In this document: positions 21,860-34,000 of the stretch, in pieces
Layout: each line of letters begins with the position of its first letter
Position numbering within the stretch: position 1 is the stretch's first letter
DNA from: Acholoe squamosa
Lineage: Eukaryota > Annelida > Polychaeta > Phyllodocida > Polynoidae
Direction of reading: 5' to 3'
Assembly (NCBI GenBank): GCA_949317995.1
Contig: OX439037.1
Coordinates: forward strand, 19,146,324 to 19,210,323
DNA: 64,000 bases
The notes under the pieces: model-generated
What the model saw: the letters and a program-made list of their open reading frames with translations, nothing else
Told to the model about the DNA's origin: nothing
The model's database searches: none
Program-made: the position numbers and the translations under genes

Positions 21860-22490
21860 GGTAAGCCACATTGAATTCAAAACCTACTTTGAGTCTTAGA
21901 CTCTATATCAGGACTTTGACTCCTGCAACAGAACCTCTTCATTTAAGAAGCATGTTCTATGCCTCAAATCATTTTTATTTACAACCCCTGAGCTAGGTTG
22001 CTCTGAGTTTAAAACAAAGTCAGAGAACTAACAATGTGGATAATGTGTATATTGAATATCCAAACAAAAGGTGTTTCCATCTTTTTTCCTTCTTCCTTCA
22101 ATAATTTATCAATATGTTAGGTGCATTTTATTACATGTTATATGAGTACAATTGCAAAAGACTTTCTAAGTCAAAGGTCATTGAAAATCACCATTATTTT
22201 GACAGCCATAGACTATTCCATGATGTGTACCTACTAGAAAAATCCTCATACAAACTGCACTGCCACCTGGTGTGAAAAAACTACTAACCCTTAGATAAAA
22301 CTACTAACCTTGGAAAGGTTACTAACTTTTTACTAATTTTCTCTCTTGACTTAGTCAAGCTAGCTTGTCTGAATTGGTTAGTGAATGTTACTAAGCACCT
22401 AGCCATTGTTAGTAAAATGTTAGTTCTGTGTTAGTCACATTTGCTAACTAAGGTAAGTCAGGGGTTTTGACTAACTTAAATTAGATTCAT
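21860..22490 (-). repeat. Old inverted repeat, right arm
   Basis: Reverse-complement partner of parts of 17345-18050. The outer end is rich in 'ttagttag'-like words and stops near a poly-T run at about 22491. Confidence 0.6.
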
Positions 22491-22705
22491 TTTTTTTCAG
22501 TGTATGTAATGTACCTTTTAGATTGGAGCTATTTCTGTTTTAAGTTTTTATTTTATATCTTGCATTTTGTGCGCGATACAACATCGTCATATGCGCGATA
22601 TAACCATAATTGAAATTAGCATTACATTCTATGGAGATTGAGAATTAAAAAATGTTGTAGAAACGCAATGCCGATACCTATTCATAGGTCTCCCTGTTTA
22701 AATAT

Positions 22706-23640
<935 letters not shown>

Positions 23641-24015
23641 TAGTTGGGGGTCTAGATGGGGAGTCCCCATGTCCCTTGTCGATTTTAAGAAAAGCCCATG
23701 TCAAATGTCACTATTTGTATTTTCCTCTTTCCTTGTCACTAAGCTCCATGTCACATGTCGGTTTTAAAGGGGGGCTGGCATGGAAAATTAACGACATGGG
23801 TACCAATTAAAACATTACCATGCCAGGGCCCCTTTAAAGGGGCCCTGGCATGGTAATGCATGCCCGCATTAAAAAGTCACGTGATCACCCCTTGACCAAT
23901 CAGGGTGTCACGATTTTTCCGCTGGTTCCCGCGATTTTATGATCGCTGTTTGAAACGGTACCCATGTTGTTAATGTGCGGTGCCAGGGCCCCTTTAAGAA
24001 AAGTCCATGTCCCCT
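23641..24015 (+). repeat. Palindrome-bearing repeat, copy 1
   Basis: The words gggggtctagatgggg, ccatgtcccttgtcgatttt and gccagggcccctttaagaaa occur here and again at 26372-26700. Between them lies an inner segment whose orientation is inverted between the two copies: gcgattttatgatcgctg here against cagcaatcataaaatcgc there. Non-autonomous transposon sequence is likely. Confidence 0.65.
23813..23858. repeat. Perfect 46-bp palindrome
   Basis: Centred between 23835 and 23836, with each 23-base half an exact reverse complement (cattaccatgccagg... / ...cctggcatggtaatg). It looks like two identical transposon ends (TTAAAGGGGCCCTGGCA) joined head to head. Confidence 0.95.
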
Positions 24016-26371
24016 GGCCCTGTCACTATCTTTTTTGTCCCATGTCCTTGTCCCTATAGCTCGATACAGCAAGTTGGGAACCTGAGTGTTTTCCAGTTTT
24101 GGAGGCAGCTGTGCATGTAAAATGCCTTCATTCAAGGGACATTTTTGTATATGCTGCAGAAGACAAGTCCTGTGTATGATTCTATCTCAAAAATCATAAC
24201 AAAATATGCAAATAGATTCATTTTCTATGCATTATTCCCTCATAATACATGTCAGACTAGACAAAATGCCCTCTGTTACTGTAGGTCCCATATGGGCTGG
24301 AAAAGCACCATGCTCATAAATGCCTTCATTATTTTCAAGATAAAAATATTTGAAGACCTGAACAATATGAACAGGTCTGTCATACTAGTAATTGTGCATG
24401 ATCAAGTTGTCATATGAGAAATATCATATGACTAGTGGTATATAGTGTAAATCCAACAAGCTCTTATAAATAGTGTTATTTCCAGTTATCACTGGTTTAT
24501 TCAGCTTTAGGCAACATGTAAGAAATATCAATCACACGGATGTTAATATGCAGGTAATTTCCACATACAGTAAATATACAATAGTTCATAGAGTATAATG
24601 TTCTGTTCCACTCCACCTGCATGTGAGGTAATAATAATACAATGTCCAGCATAGTTCTAGGTGGGTTCCCACACCTAGCTCCTGACCTGCTGCTTAGAGG
24701 AATAATGTAATAATGAATAACTTTACCCTCTGGTGGATGTCTTGTAGAAGATACCCTCTGGCCACTAATGATGGAATCCTATGCCTGTCTAGCATAGTTT
24801 CGCCATAGTGTAGAGGTATAGCAGGTAGCAGGAGATGACTGGAGATGTTACCTCTGGAGCGGTTCTGGAGATTCTGATTTCTAGGAGGTGCAGCCAGGCT
24901 ATTTGTACCAAATCTTGGCATTGCACCTCAGACTGACTGGGGCCAGTGGCATCTGCCTAACTCTGCAATTGTTTGAGGGGGGTCTTTCATGTGTCACAGG
25001 GTGCACAAAGGACCCCCATGGACGCCGCTATGTCCCCCATTGTCCTGGTCGGTTCTGTAACTTCAAACCCTCATATCTCGGAAGTTTACGCCGTTACAAC
25101 CGCCATTTTGGGCATGCGCAGAGTTGAATATGCCAAGTTACTAATGCTTGCTTGCCAGGCGCGTAACTTGCGCTGGTTCGTCTGTAGTGCATTCGGAGGT
25201 CAAATTAGTCTCCATGGCGTAACTTCCTTAATAATAGGAGTTCCGCCTTGATCTTGGGCTCATTTTGACCGTCTAATTATGGGCTTTCCATAAATGCTTT
25301 GATATTTGACCTAGGTCGCTCAGGAGCGACGCTAGAGCGACTGGAATGTTATGGCGTCGTGCTTATGTAACCTATTGTTCAGTGTTAGGGTGTTCAGACA
25401 CTCATGACGGCGTCAGCGGTGCCCAGGCACCCGTGACGGCCGGTTGCATTCACTTACAAGTTATTATATTGTGCATTGAACCATGAGGTCGGACCCTTTG
25501 ATGTTGTAACCTATGTATCCTTCCCCTAGCTGGTGTGCAGTGGGGCATGAACGCTCACATAGAAGTACAATGTATTAATTTCTTATATATTCTTTGATTA
25601 ATACAATAATATGTTACAATTTATGGAATAATAAAATGGTATATGATAGGTCCATGGTGCAAAACCCTTTTGTTTCTATTAAATTCCATCATCAATTGTT
25701 GTTTTGACCTGATGACCCATTGAAAACCATATTGAAATGCTATTAGAACCCCAAATTAGGCATGTGAGGCCTATTATAATGCACTATTGAGTTATTTAGC
25801 TGTAAATAGCAACAAAAGCGTTGTCAGCACCAAAGACTAGAATCATAAGATGTGGCTAATTCTTCTCACACTTATTGTATCACTTAGATATTTCAAATAC
25901 CTTTAAAGATGATCAAGTAGACCATAAAAATAGATAATTCTGGTATCAGTGGGTGATCACGCATCCATATATGGTAATCTATGTGGTCCCACATAAAAAA
26001 CCAAGCAGAAATTTTGCTGAAAATCACAGTTTTTGCAAACTAACAAAAATCACATGTCTCCCATAGTGTAATAAGCCACCATAGAGGTAGGGAAAAAAAG
26101 CATACTCTTTTATAAACTTGATGGGTCAGTATTATGCACTATCTATCAAAAACTGATGGTTAGAATATTTCTTCACAAAAAAAATAGGGTCAAACATTGA
26201 AAAACAGCAATTTTTTCAAACTAATGATTTTTAAATTTATAATTTGTACTTCCGTGGTAAACTGTGCACTATATTATTGTAATACCCTGGCCTGAAAGCA
26301 ATGAGTTTCATCTTTCATTTGCTGCAAATATTGTGTAAATCGGATAATTTTTGGCTAAACCACAGCATTTC
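24016..26371. other. Unassigned stretch
   Basis: No coding exon could be supported. 24960-25250 is CpG-rich with a long open frame on the plus strand, but its composition and lack of splice signals do not make a gene case. 25480-26340 is plain AT-rich DNA. Confidence 0.3.
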
Positions 26372-26930
26372 TTGGGGGTCTAGATGGGGGGTCCCCATGT
26401 CACTTGTCGATTTTAAGAAAAGCCCATGTCACATGTCACTAAATTTGTAATTTCACCTGTCCTTGTCACTTAGCTCCATGTCACATGTCGATTTTAAAGG
26501 GGGGCTAGCACCGTACACTAACAACATGGGTACCAATTCAAACAGCAATCATAAAATCGCAGAAACAAGCGGAAAAATCGCAGCGATCTGATTGGTCAAG
26601 GGGTGGTCACGTGACATTTTAATGCGGGCGTGCATTACGATGCCAGGGCCCCTTTAAGAAAGGACCATGTCCCATGTCATTATGTTTTTTTCTCCCCTGT
26701 CCTTGTCACTAGAGCTCTATGTCCCTTGTCGATTTTAAGAAAAGGCCATGTCACACTGTCGATTTTAGGGGTCTAGACCCCTTTCTTAGCGAAAATTCAG
26801 GAAAAACTAAGTTTTAGGTTCCCAACTTGCTGCATCGAGCTATAGAAGTTCCATGTCCTTTGTCGATTTTAAGAAAAGGCCATGTCACACTGTCGATTTT
26901 AGGGGTCTAGACCCATTTAGTTCTGTAGTA
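26372..26930 (+). repeat. Palindrome-bearing repeat, copy 2
   Basis: Second copy of the 23641-24015 family, lacking the perfect palindrome. The words 'tgtcgattttaagaaaaggccatgtcacactgtcgattttaggggtctagaccc' (in part) recur at 26728-26782 and 26861-26912, a short internal duplication. Confidence 0.65.
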
Positions 26931-27081
26931 CTGTATACTATGCATGTAGTCTGTAGAACTACATAGAGCATATTCATTGTAGTAGACTTACTGTATGACA
27001 CTAGGCCGGGACACTAGGTCAGCAATGACCTCACCCTTTGTTGTCAATAAAAGCTATTATTATTAATAATGACCACTCCTT

Positions 27082-27203
27082 AAGTATGCTGCACGTCTGC
27101 GTTATATTGCCTTCGTAGTGACTGCTAAACCTCCCTAATGTTGTAAGTATGCTGCACGTCTGCGTTATATTGGCCACGCAGTGGTTGCTAAACCTCCCTA
27201 ATG
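27082..27203 (+). repeat. Tandem duplication upstream of tRNA-Leu
   Basis: The 59-base unit aagtatgctgcacgtctgcg...cctccctaatg occurs at 27082-27140 and 27145-27203, 30 bases before the tRNA. It may be part of a tRNA-flanking repeat. Confidence 0.85.
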
Positions 27204-27233
27204 ACATCTAACTCTGACACAGATCTACCATCT

Positions 27234-27355
27234 GTCAGGATGGCCGAGTGGTCTAAGGCGCCAGACTCAAGGTCCGCTCCTTGCCTGTGTTCAGACAGGT
27301 CCATGGGTGTTCTGGTCCACGTATGTGGGCGTGGGTTCAAATCCCACTTCTGACA
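27234..27355 (+). tRNA. tRNA-Leu (anticodon CAA) with intron
   Basis: The 5' half GTCAGGATGGCCGAGTGG carries the A box and the 3' half GGTTCAAATCC the B box. The acceptor stem GTCAGGA pairs with TTCTGAC, with discriminator A at 27355. The anticodon CAA is at 27268-27270. An intron of roughly 37 bases follows the base 3' of the anticodon (from about 27272), after which the anticodon stem closes with TTCTGG. Animal tRNA-Leu(CAA) genes normally carry an intron here. A long variable arm (ccacgtatgtggg) fits a class II leucine tRNA. No CCA is encoded, and TTTTT at 27360-27364 is the Pol III terminator. Confidence 0.95.
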
Positions 27356-27359
27356 ATCC

Positions 27360-27364
27360 TTTTT
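27360..27364 (+). terminator. Pol III terminator of tRNA-Leu
   Basis: Five Ts, four bases after the mature 3' end. Confidence 0.85.
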
Positions 27365-27733
27365 CGTTTCACTTTTAGGTATATACTCTCTACAGTCATT
27401 AATTAGACCTCACTGTGGCAGATTATGTCTCAATATTGGTTCTAACTCGTTTTATAATCACTAAACGCCATAATCTAATAAATACATTGAAAATAAATAA
27501 CGTCGCCTACATTTTGACGACATAGTTCCCCGATAGATGGCGTCAGTACCTTTACAACAGTTCCACAGACTATCGTTAGATGTCAGCACTTCTTTTCTCA
27601 TTATGAATATGTATATGGCCTAGATATGGCTAATGTGACCTTATGGAGAAGGGTGCCGGTAGAGGACATCCAACCCGGGCATCCAACATGGGATGTGATC
27701 TCGATAAAAAAGACCCCAGTGAGGGACGACTAA

Positions 27734-28017
27734 GGGAGTGGTCATTATTTATCAACAGGGGGGGATGGTGGGTTTGAGGGGGGGGGCGTAAAAATTTCAG
27801 ACCCCTCCCGAGGGGGGGGCTAAAAAAATTTTACCCTCTTTTGAGCAAAAAAGCCTGCGCGCTACTACAGCTAAGAGGGGCGCGAAAATTCTCCACACCT
27901 CCTTTGGGGGGGGCGCAAAAAATTTTGACTGTCGTCAGGGGGGGGGCGTAAAAATTTTTCGCGCCTCCATGCGGAAACCCACCACCCGCCCCCCGTTGAT
28001 AAATAATGACCACTCCC
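27734..28017. mobile_element. MITE, GGGAGTGGTCATTATTTATC family, copy 1
   Basis: 284 bases with inverted ends GGGAGTGGTCATTATTTATC / GATAAATAATGACCACTCCC and an identical 3-base flank TAA on both sides (27731-27733, 28018-28020). The interior has G-run/C-run blocks separated by 'taaaaattt'. No coding capacity. A 3-base TWA duplication with GGG ends fits PIF/Harbinger-type MITEs. Confidence 0.8.
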
Positions 28018-28124
28018 TAACCCATGTCCTTTTGATGCATGAACTGGCCCTGGGGATGGGTGAGTGGGTACACCAGGATTTGGGGGTATATTCTATGATC
28101 CTTTTAGTGTGTCTCCTTCAATAA

Positions 28125-28429
28125 GGAATGGTCATTATTTATCAACTGGGGGGAGTGGTGGGTTTTCGTGCAGACGCAAGATTTTTTTTCGCCCCACCCC
28201 CCTTCAAGGCAGTCAAAATTGTTGCGCCCCCCCCCCTCACCATCGCCGGAGGCATAATTTCCATGCCCCTCTTTGATCTGCAGTATTGCATCGCCTTTTG
28301 TTTTTGCTAAAAGACTCAAGAGTAATCAAAATTTGTTACAACCGATCCCAAGGAGGGCTATGAAATTTTTATGCCCCCCTCAAACCCACCACCCCTCCCC
28401 CGTGTACTTGATCAATAATGACCACTCCC
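28125..28429. mobile_element. MITE, same family, copy 2
   Basis: Ends ggaatggtcattatttatca and ttgatcaataatgaccactccc with a related interior. Flanks are TAA on the left and TTA on the right, so the target duplication is imperfect or the end has drifted. Confidence 0.75.
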
Positions 28430-28432
28430 TTA

Positions 28433-31093
28433 GAATTGCCAACATGGCATTCCGGTTTACTTTCAATCATTTTATTCTTCATATGCATGCCACTCACTAG
28501 CCGACAAAAAAACAGGAAAACTGGACTTTGGACACAATTTCCCAGGAATTTGGCATGATTTGTTATAGAAATCTTTGAATGAAAACCAGGAATTCCTGGT
28601 AAACCAGGAAAAGTGGCATCTCTGAATACTATACCAAACAGTCCTGACCTTCAGATTCTTTACAGTAAATTAAGGGTAACTCAAACAATAGTTTACAGAA
28701 TCTGTCAAAGGTTTATTGTTCTAACCACATCTGAACATGAATTTCTTAGGAATAAAGGAACTGCGTACACTTGACAAGAACGAGAATTAAAATGTCTGAA
28801 CATTTCATGTCTGAACATTAAAATGACGTCAACAGACAAATGTATTACTGAGGAATGCGGTCTCCTCCCCGTGACCCTCACTGCTGCGAACCTCGCTCCT
28901 CGCGACCCTCGGTGGTAGTGCGCGACAGTCAGGCATGAAATGAGGGTTAATTTTAAGAACAAAATTATTTCTGCATTCATGAAATCTGTCGATCTAGTCT
29001 TTATGAGACACTGTCAATGACCCCATTCCCATTTCTAAATTAGAAGATATCTCTTCCAGTGGATCTGTGAAAAAATCCGTCACATTTTTGGCATCTAAAA
29101 GCTTATATTTTGATGCCAGCGTTCTACAGAGGTTGGCAGTCCCTGACTCAAGTGTTGCTTTCCGTTGTGATAATTAAAACCATTTAGAACAGAATCAACC
29201 TGGCTTTGGAGCCAATACAACAGATAAAGACACAGATATGGCCAGTTGAGACTGAAATGAGAACTGTCGTGGATAGCGGGTGGGGCAGATATCAGTGCTG
29301 ACGCATCTTGTCCACATGAAAGGTAGCCTTGCCAAATACAACATGATAACACAAAGCTTTAAGGAACCAAGTTCTGGGGTGCGCTTGATGTTGGGATACA
29401 AGTTGTTTCGGGAACGCTAGGTGAGGTGTGGTATCCAAGCATGGGACCTTAGCTGTGGTCAATCTAGGGTTGGATGTCCGCTACGCCTTGATGTGGTAGA
29501 CTTCCCCTACCAGGCACTAAGTGCTCGGCTTAAAGTACCTACAAGCGATAGATGTCTACACATTACTGACGGGGGCAGGGGATATGGGATAGGAGGGGCG
29601 GGAAGACCATGTAAACACTAACAACTAATCCAGTAAACAAGGCTACCTTACATACATCATAATATATAGCATCATTCAAGTCCTACAGAGAGATCAGTAT
29701 ACAGTGATATAGACGCACCATGCCAAAAATGATGCCAGATGATACACAGTCCATTATTTCACATATCTTCCTGAATTTACATTTTATTTACCAGCAAAGC
29801 ATGGCACATCTCATTCTCAGGATAATTATTCATTAAACTGTTCACAACCATTCAAAGGGAGTTGTGCAAAGTACAATTTCATATTTTGTGCACTCTCATT
29901 CTTCGCGCTCTGCGGGCCCGATTCTTTAACAAGAAACTCCCCGCTTGCAATATCATACATGCATAAATTTGTTTAAAATCATTTGAACGAAACGGATGGG
30001 GCCTGGCAGTGCTAGCAGTAAATCTGTTGGGTTAGATGACATAAAAGAGGCAGCGAAATAACTGTATCAAGCAATAATAATAATAAAAATAGTTGTCCTA
30101 GTTGAGAAATATTAAATTACAAGGTAATTCATTACACAACTAAATTCATTATACAATACAGATAGGGAGATACATTGACTTGATATGACTGTAAATATAA
30201 GTTCATTTCTGTTGGAAAATAGCCTACGGAGATTGCAAGCAATAAACTTTAGTCGTACAGAGGGAACACTAAGAGAAATCCATTACCTTGTAACAAAGTC
30301 AAATCTTTAAAGGTATAAAGTAAGAGCAAGCACCGCATGAAAACTACATTTGATTTACCCCCCTATAAAGGATCTGTTCCTGTTCTAGATAACGGCGAGG
30401 TAATCTGTCCAGTATAACTGATATAATATGGCTGCTATGTATTTGAAAGGAAAAACAAACTGAGAACCGAGAAAATATCTCTGGTCGGCCTGGATAAAAT
30501 TCCTTGACTGTGGCACCGCTGATAATATTCAATTTTACATTTTGTATGATAGTGCTAAAAACATTTTGGGGATGCTTATTTTCTTTCTGGGAACAATGCT
30601 AATAAAAGGCTAGTTTTTAGCCTATGTCTACATAGTACAATGATATTAACGATGGTTGCGTGGAGCGAACCCCTGCGGGTACATATGTCCATCCTGTTAC
30701 AGCGCCTACACGCTGTCAGCTGCCAAGTCCATGCGAGCGGGACTGCTGAAACATAACGAGGCACGGTTAGCAAGAAATACTGTATTAACAATTGTAATAC
30801 ATTATCCCTAGCACTACTTTCACAGAATTAAAGTATACTTAAGAGATTGCTATCTAATGTCGTGGTTTGAAAAGGGTAGAGGTTGTTTATGATTGGTTGG
30901 GTAACAACTTATAGGCTTCTTTAATTTCAACAGGTAAATGTGACAAGAGTAAGAAGACACTGATACTAAGAGAATGCATATATTTTTACATATTTTTCTG
31001 GTCTCTAATTCACTGGGCGCTACACTTTATCCTCTTTGAATGCTGAGAGATCTGTCTGAAAGAACATTTTCTGTGCAATACGTACAATGTGCT
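28433..31093. other. Intergenic and probable 3' UTR of the EEP gene
   Basis: No coding exon recognised. The EEP gene ends at 31094 on the minus strand, so the right part is probably its 3' untranslated region. Possible minus-strand AATAAA signals lie near 29783-29788 and 28711. Confidence 0.35.
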
Positions 31094-34000
31094 TCACTTG
31101 AAGAAGAGTTCAGCTTTTAGGGACAGGTGGTCGGAGGGGTAGGTGGCATTGGGGATACCGGCTGTGATGACGGAGTCGGGGCTGGCTGCTATCACGCCAG
31201 CAATGTCCAGGTTGGAACCACCACACCAGATGTAGTCTACATTCCTAGGGCCGCTGCTGCTACTTGTCGTTTTAGGTTCTGATCCCTGTTACATAGAAAG
31301 GCACAATGTTACCTATGTATTCATCCTTGCAGGTCGTCAAAAAAAGAAGAGGAAAACCAGGGGAAAAGATGGATTGTCTAAAAGTTTGATATATAGATCT
31401 ATTTTCTTAATCATTGAGCTAATCTAGGCTGCGTCAACCCTCAGCATCCATAACTTTGACACACTGTGAGACAAACATTCCGACCTTAGCAGCAAACCCC
31501 TGGTAAGTGTATCATTTTCAGCGAATAGGGTGAACAATTTCTACCCATGAGAAAAAAACAAAAACAAATATGTAACTTACAGTAACTGTGCTGTAGCAGC
31601 TGCGTAGACTGGATGATGTGTGCTGGAAGCCCTTCCACCACAGGTTAACAAGTGCCTGCTTCTGTAATACATAAAGGCAAAATACCATCAGAATCGCTAC
31701 AATGGAAAGTGTTAATCCATATTTGACGTCACTCTTTGTTTTACTGTTTTTGACCCCTCCACCCCCCATCCTACTGCACGACGTCATTTATGGATGGCCC
31801 ACAACGCAAGTTTTGATTATCCGACCCAAAAAAATCAATAGAACATCTGGACTATCTAATACTACATTTATATGAGGCTGATTCTAAAATCATGATATCC
31901 TAAGAAAATTAACTTATGAAATTGATAAAAAAAATTCTGTTTCAACAGTTCATACCGTGTCATCCTTCATGGTGACGTTCTGCATGGCCTGTAGGGCGGT
32001 CATGCTAGTGTCATTCAGGTAACCTTCCTTTGTGAGCTGGTACACGACCGACTCGGGCCGTGCATTAAAGTCACCACAGATAATGTGTGCACTGTTCGGG
32101 CTCTCTGACATGGAGACAACTTCCTTCACTGCACAGGCAGCCTGGAAAATACGTCGATTTGAACTAATTGCTTTGCATAATCTCTTTTCTTGAAAATGGA
32201 AAATATCCTATTGTCTTGTCAACAGACTCATAAACTTATTACTCTGTCACTAGAGAAGAATGCTTGCTAACTTAAACCAAGATACCACAGAGTATGAGGA
32301 CCCTGGGCTGGTGACCAAGACTAGATCAACAGCGGCGAATCAAAATGCAATCATCTTGTAAACCTTTCTCAAAATGCAAGCATCTTGTAAACCTGTTTCC
32401 TGTTAAATTCACCAGACTGGCTTAGCTCCCACAGACTACATCTTGATGATTAACATAAACAAGGGACATACCTGTATACACTGACGATCCAGGTTTGTGA
32501 GAGGCTCATAGCTGACGTGGAGGTTTCCCACAGTCAGCAAGGTCCCCGACTTGTTAGACTTGAGCTGTGTGATGACCACCACTGTCGGCCGGTCGATAAA
32601 TGCCTTGACAGCTGCTGCCTTGTCTAAGTCTAGGCCACATGCTTCCAACTCCTACAAACATAGAATACATTAATTAAGGGTAATACCACAATACCTCACA
32701 TATAAGCCCCAAGTGCGCCTTATAGGATTTGACAATCTCTGGGTGCACCTTATAGGCGAGGATACTATACTAGTTTATCCACCAGCACTAAAACTGCTAA
32801 AAATCAAGTCTCTGTTCTGCCTTAAAGCTCTCTTTGTTCAATTCAGGCTGAGGTTTATACACAAGTTATTTTCAGTATATCACAAAGCTGCATTTTGTGA
32901 AAACAGGGAACGAAACTACATTTCTTCAGCTTATAGATAAGTTTTATGCGTACTTTGTATGAAGTACCTTGAATTATCAGTACCTACAATAAATACCGGT
33001 AGTTTTTGTATACTTCAATTGACTTGATAATGAGGTTTTTATTTTGATATTGAAGGTGAATTGCGTGTATCTTAAAGGTATTTGAAACTCTTCTTAACAC
33101 GCAGCAAACAGTGTCAAGAAATAATGTCTCTTCAACCAATCTTTTTAATGATTTTTTTTTTCTTTTTATATCAACTCCTTTATAGGTTAGTGACTAAGTA
33201 TTTCAACTTAACCGACAAGAGTTAACATAATTTTAACAAAGTGGTTTCTCAGCAATTAAAACTGAATAGAAAAAGGTTTTACTTTACCTCTAAATCCTGG
33301 TAAAATTCATGAAGGTTTAATCAGGTTAAGGTGGCATTTATGATTAAGATTCCTTTATTTATGAATATGTATAATAGTTTTATCCATGGAAGTTGAGTAA
33401 AAGAGGTGAAACATTTAAAAAAAAACCTTAGCTTACTGACCTTGAATGCCACATCCCTGAGTGCCAGACTGCGGTGTGATACTAATGAGAATTGACTCGA
33501 CCTGAAGAATGTAGCCGCGCCCTCATTGTAGTAATCTTCAACACGCTTCTTGAACACTCCCTCATAACCAGACCTGTAATCAGATGTTTTTGTTTTTCTA
33601 TTACATAATCCCAAAAATGATTAACTCAAGAACTTTGATAAGTACACTTATGACGGAATAGATAACATTGTGTCACATGATGATGGATTGCACAAGTCAG
33701 ACACATTGATAAATAGTGCATCAAAATGGCTTATGATGATGGTGATGATGATATCTGGATCAAACCCAAGATAAATGAGCACTGTTTTAAGGCCGTAACA
33801 CCAAACCACAAATGAAGAAAAAAGTCCTTTTTGTTGTTCAAATACACTGATTAAAACGTCACTGCAGATAATATAATTTTACTTACGCTTTTAACGTTGG
33901 TGCAAGTGTGTTGTTGTAATAGTCTGGACTGACTTCTTGTAGGCAGATAATGTCTGCATCTAGGTGCTCAAGCTCCTGGATCAAGCGCTTAGAGCGAGCC

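Noticed and set aside
24973-25251. Open frame in a CpG-rich stretch
   Set aside because: No recognisable motif and no exon boundaries; probably a chance frame in GC-richer repeat DNA.
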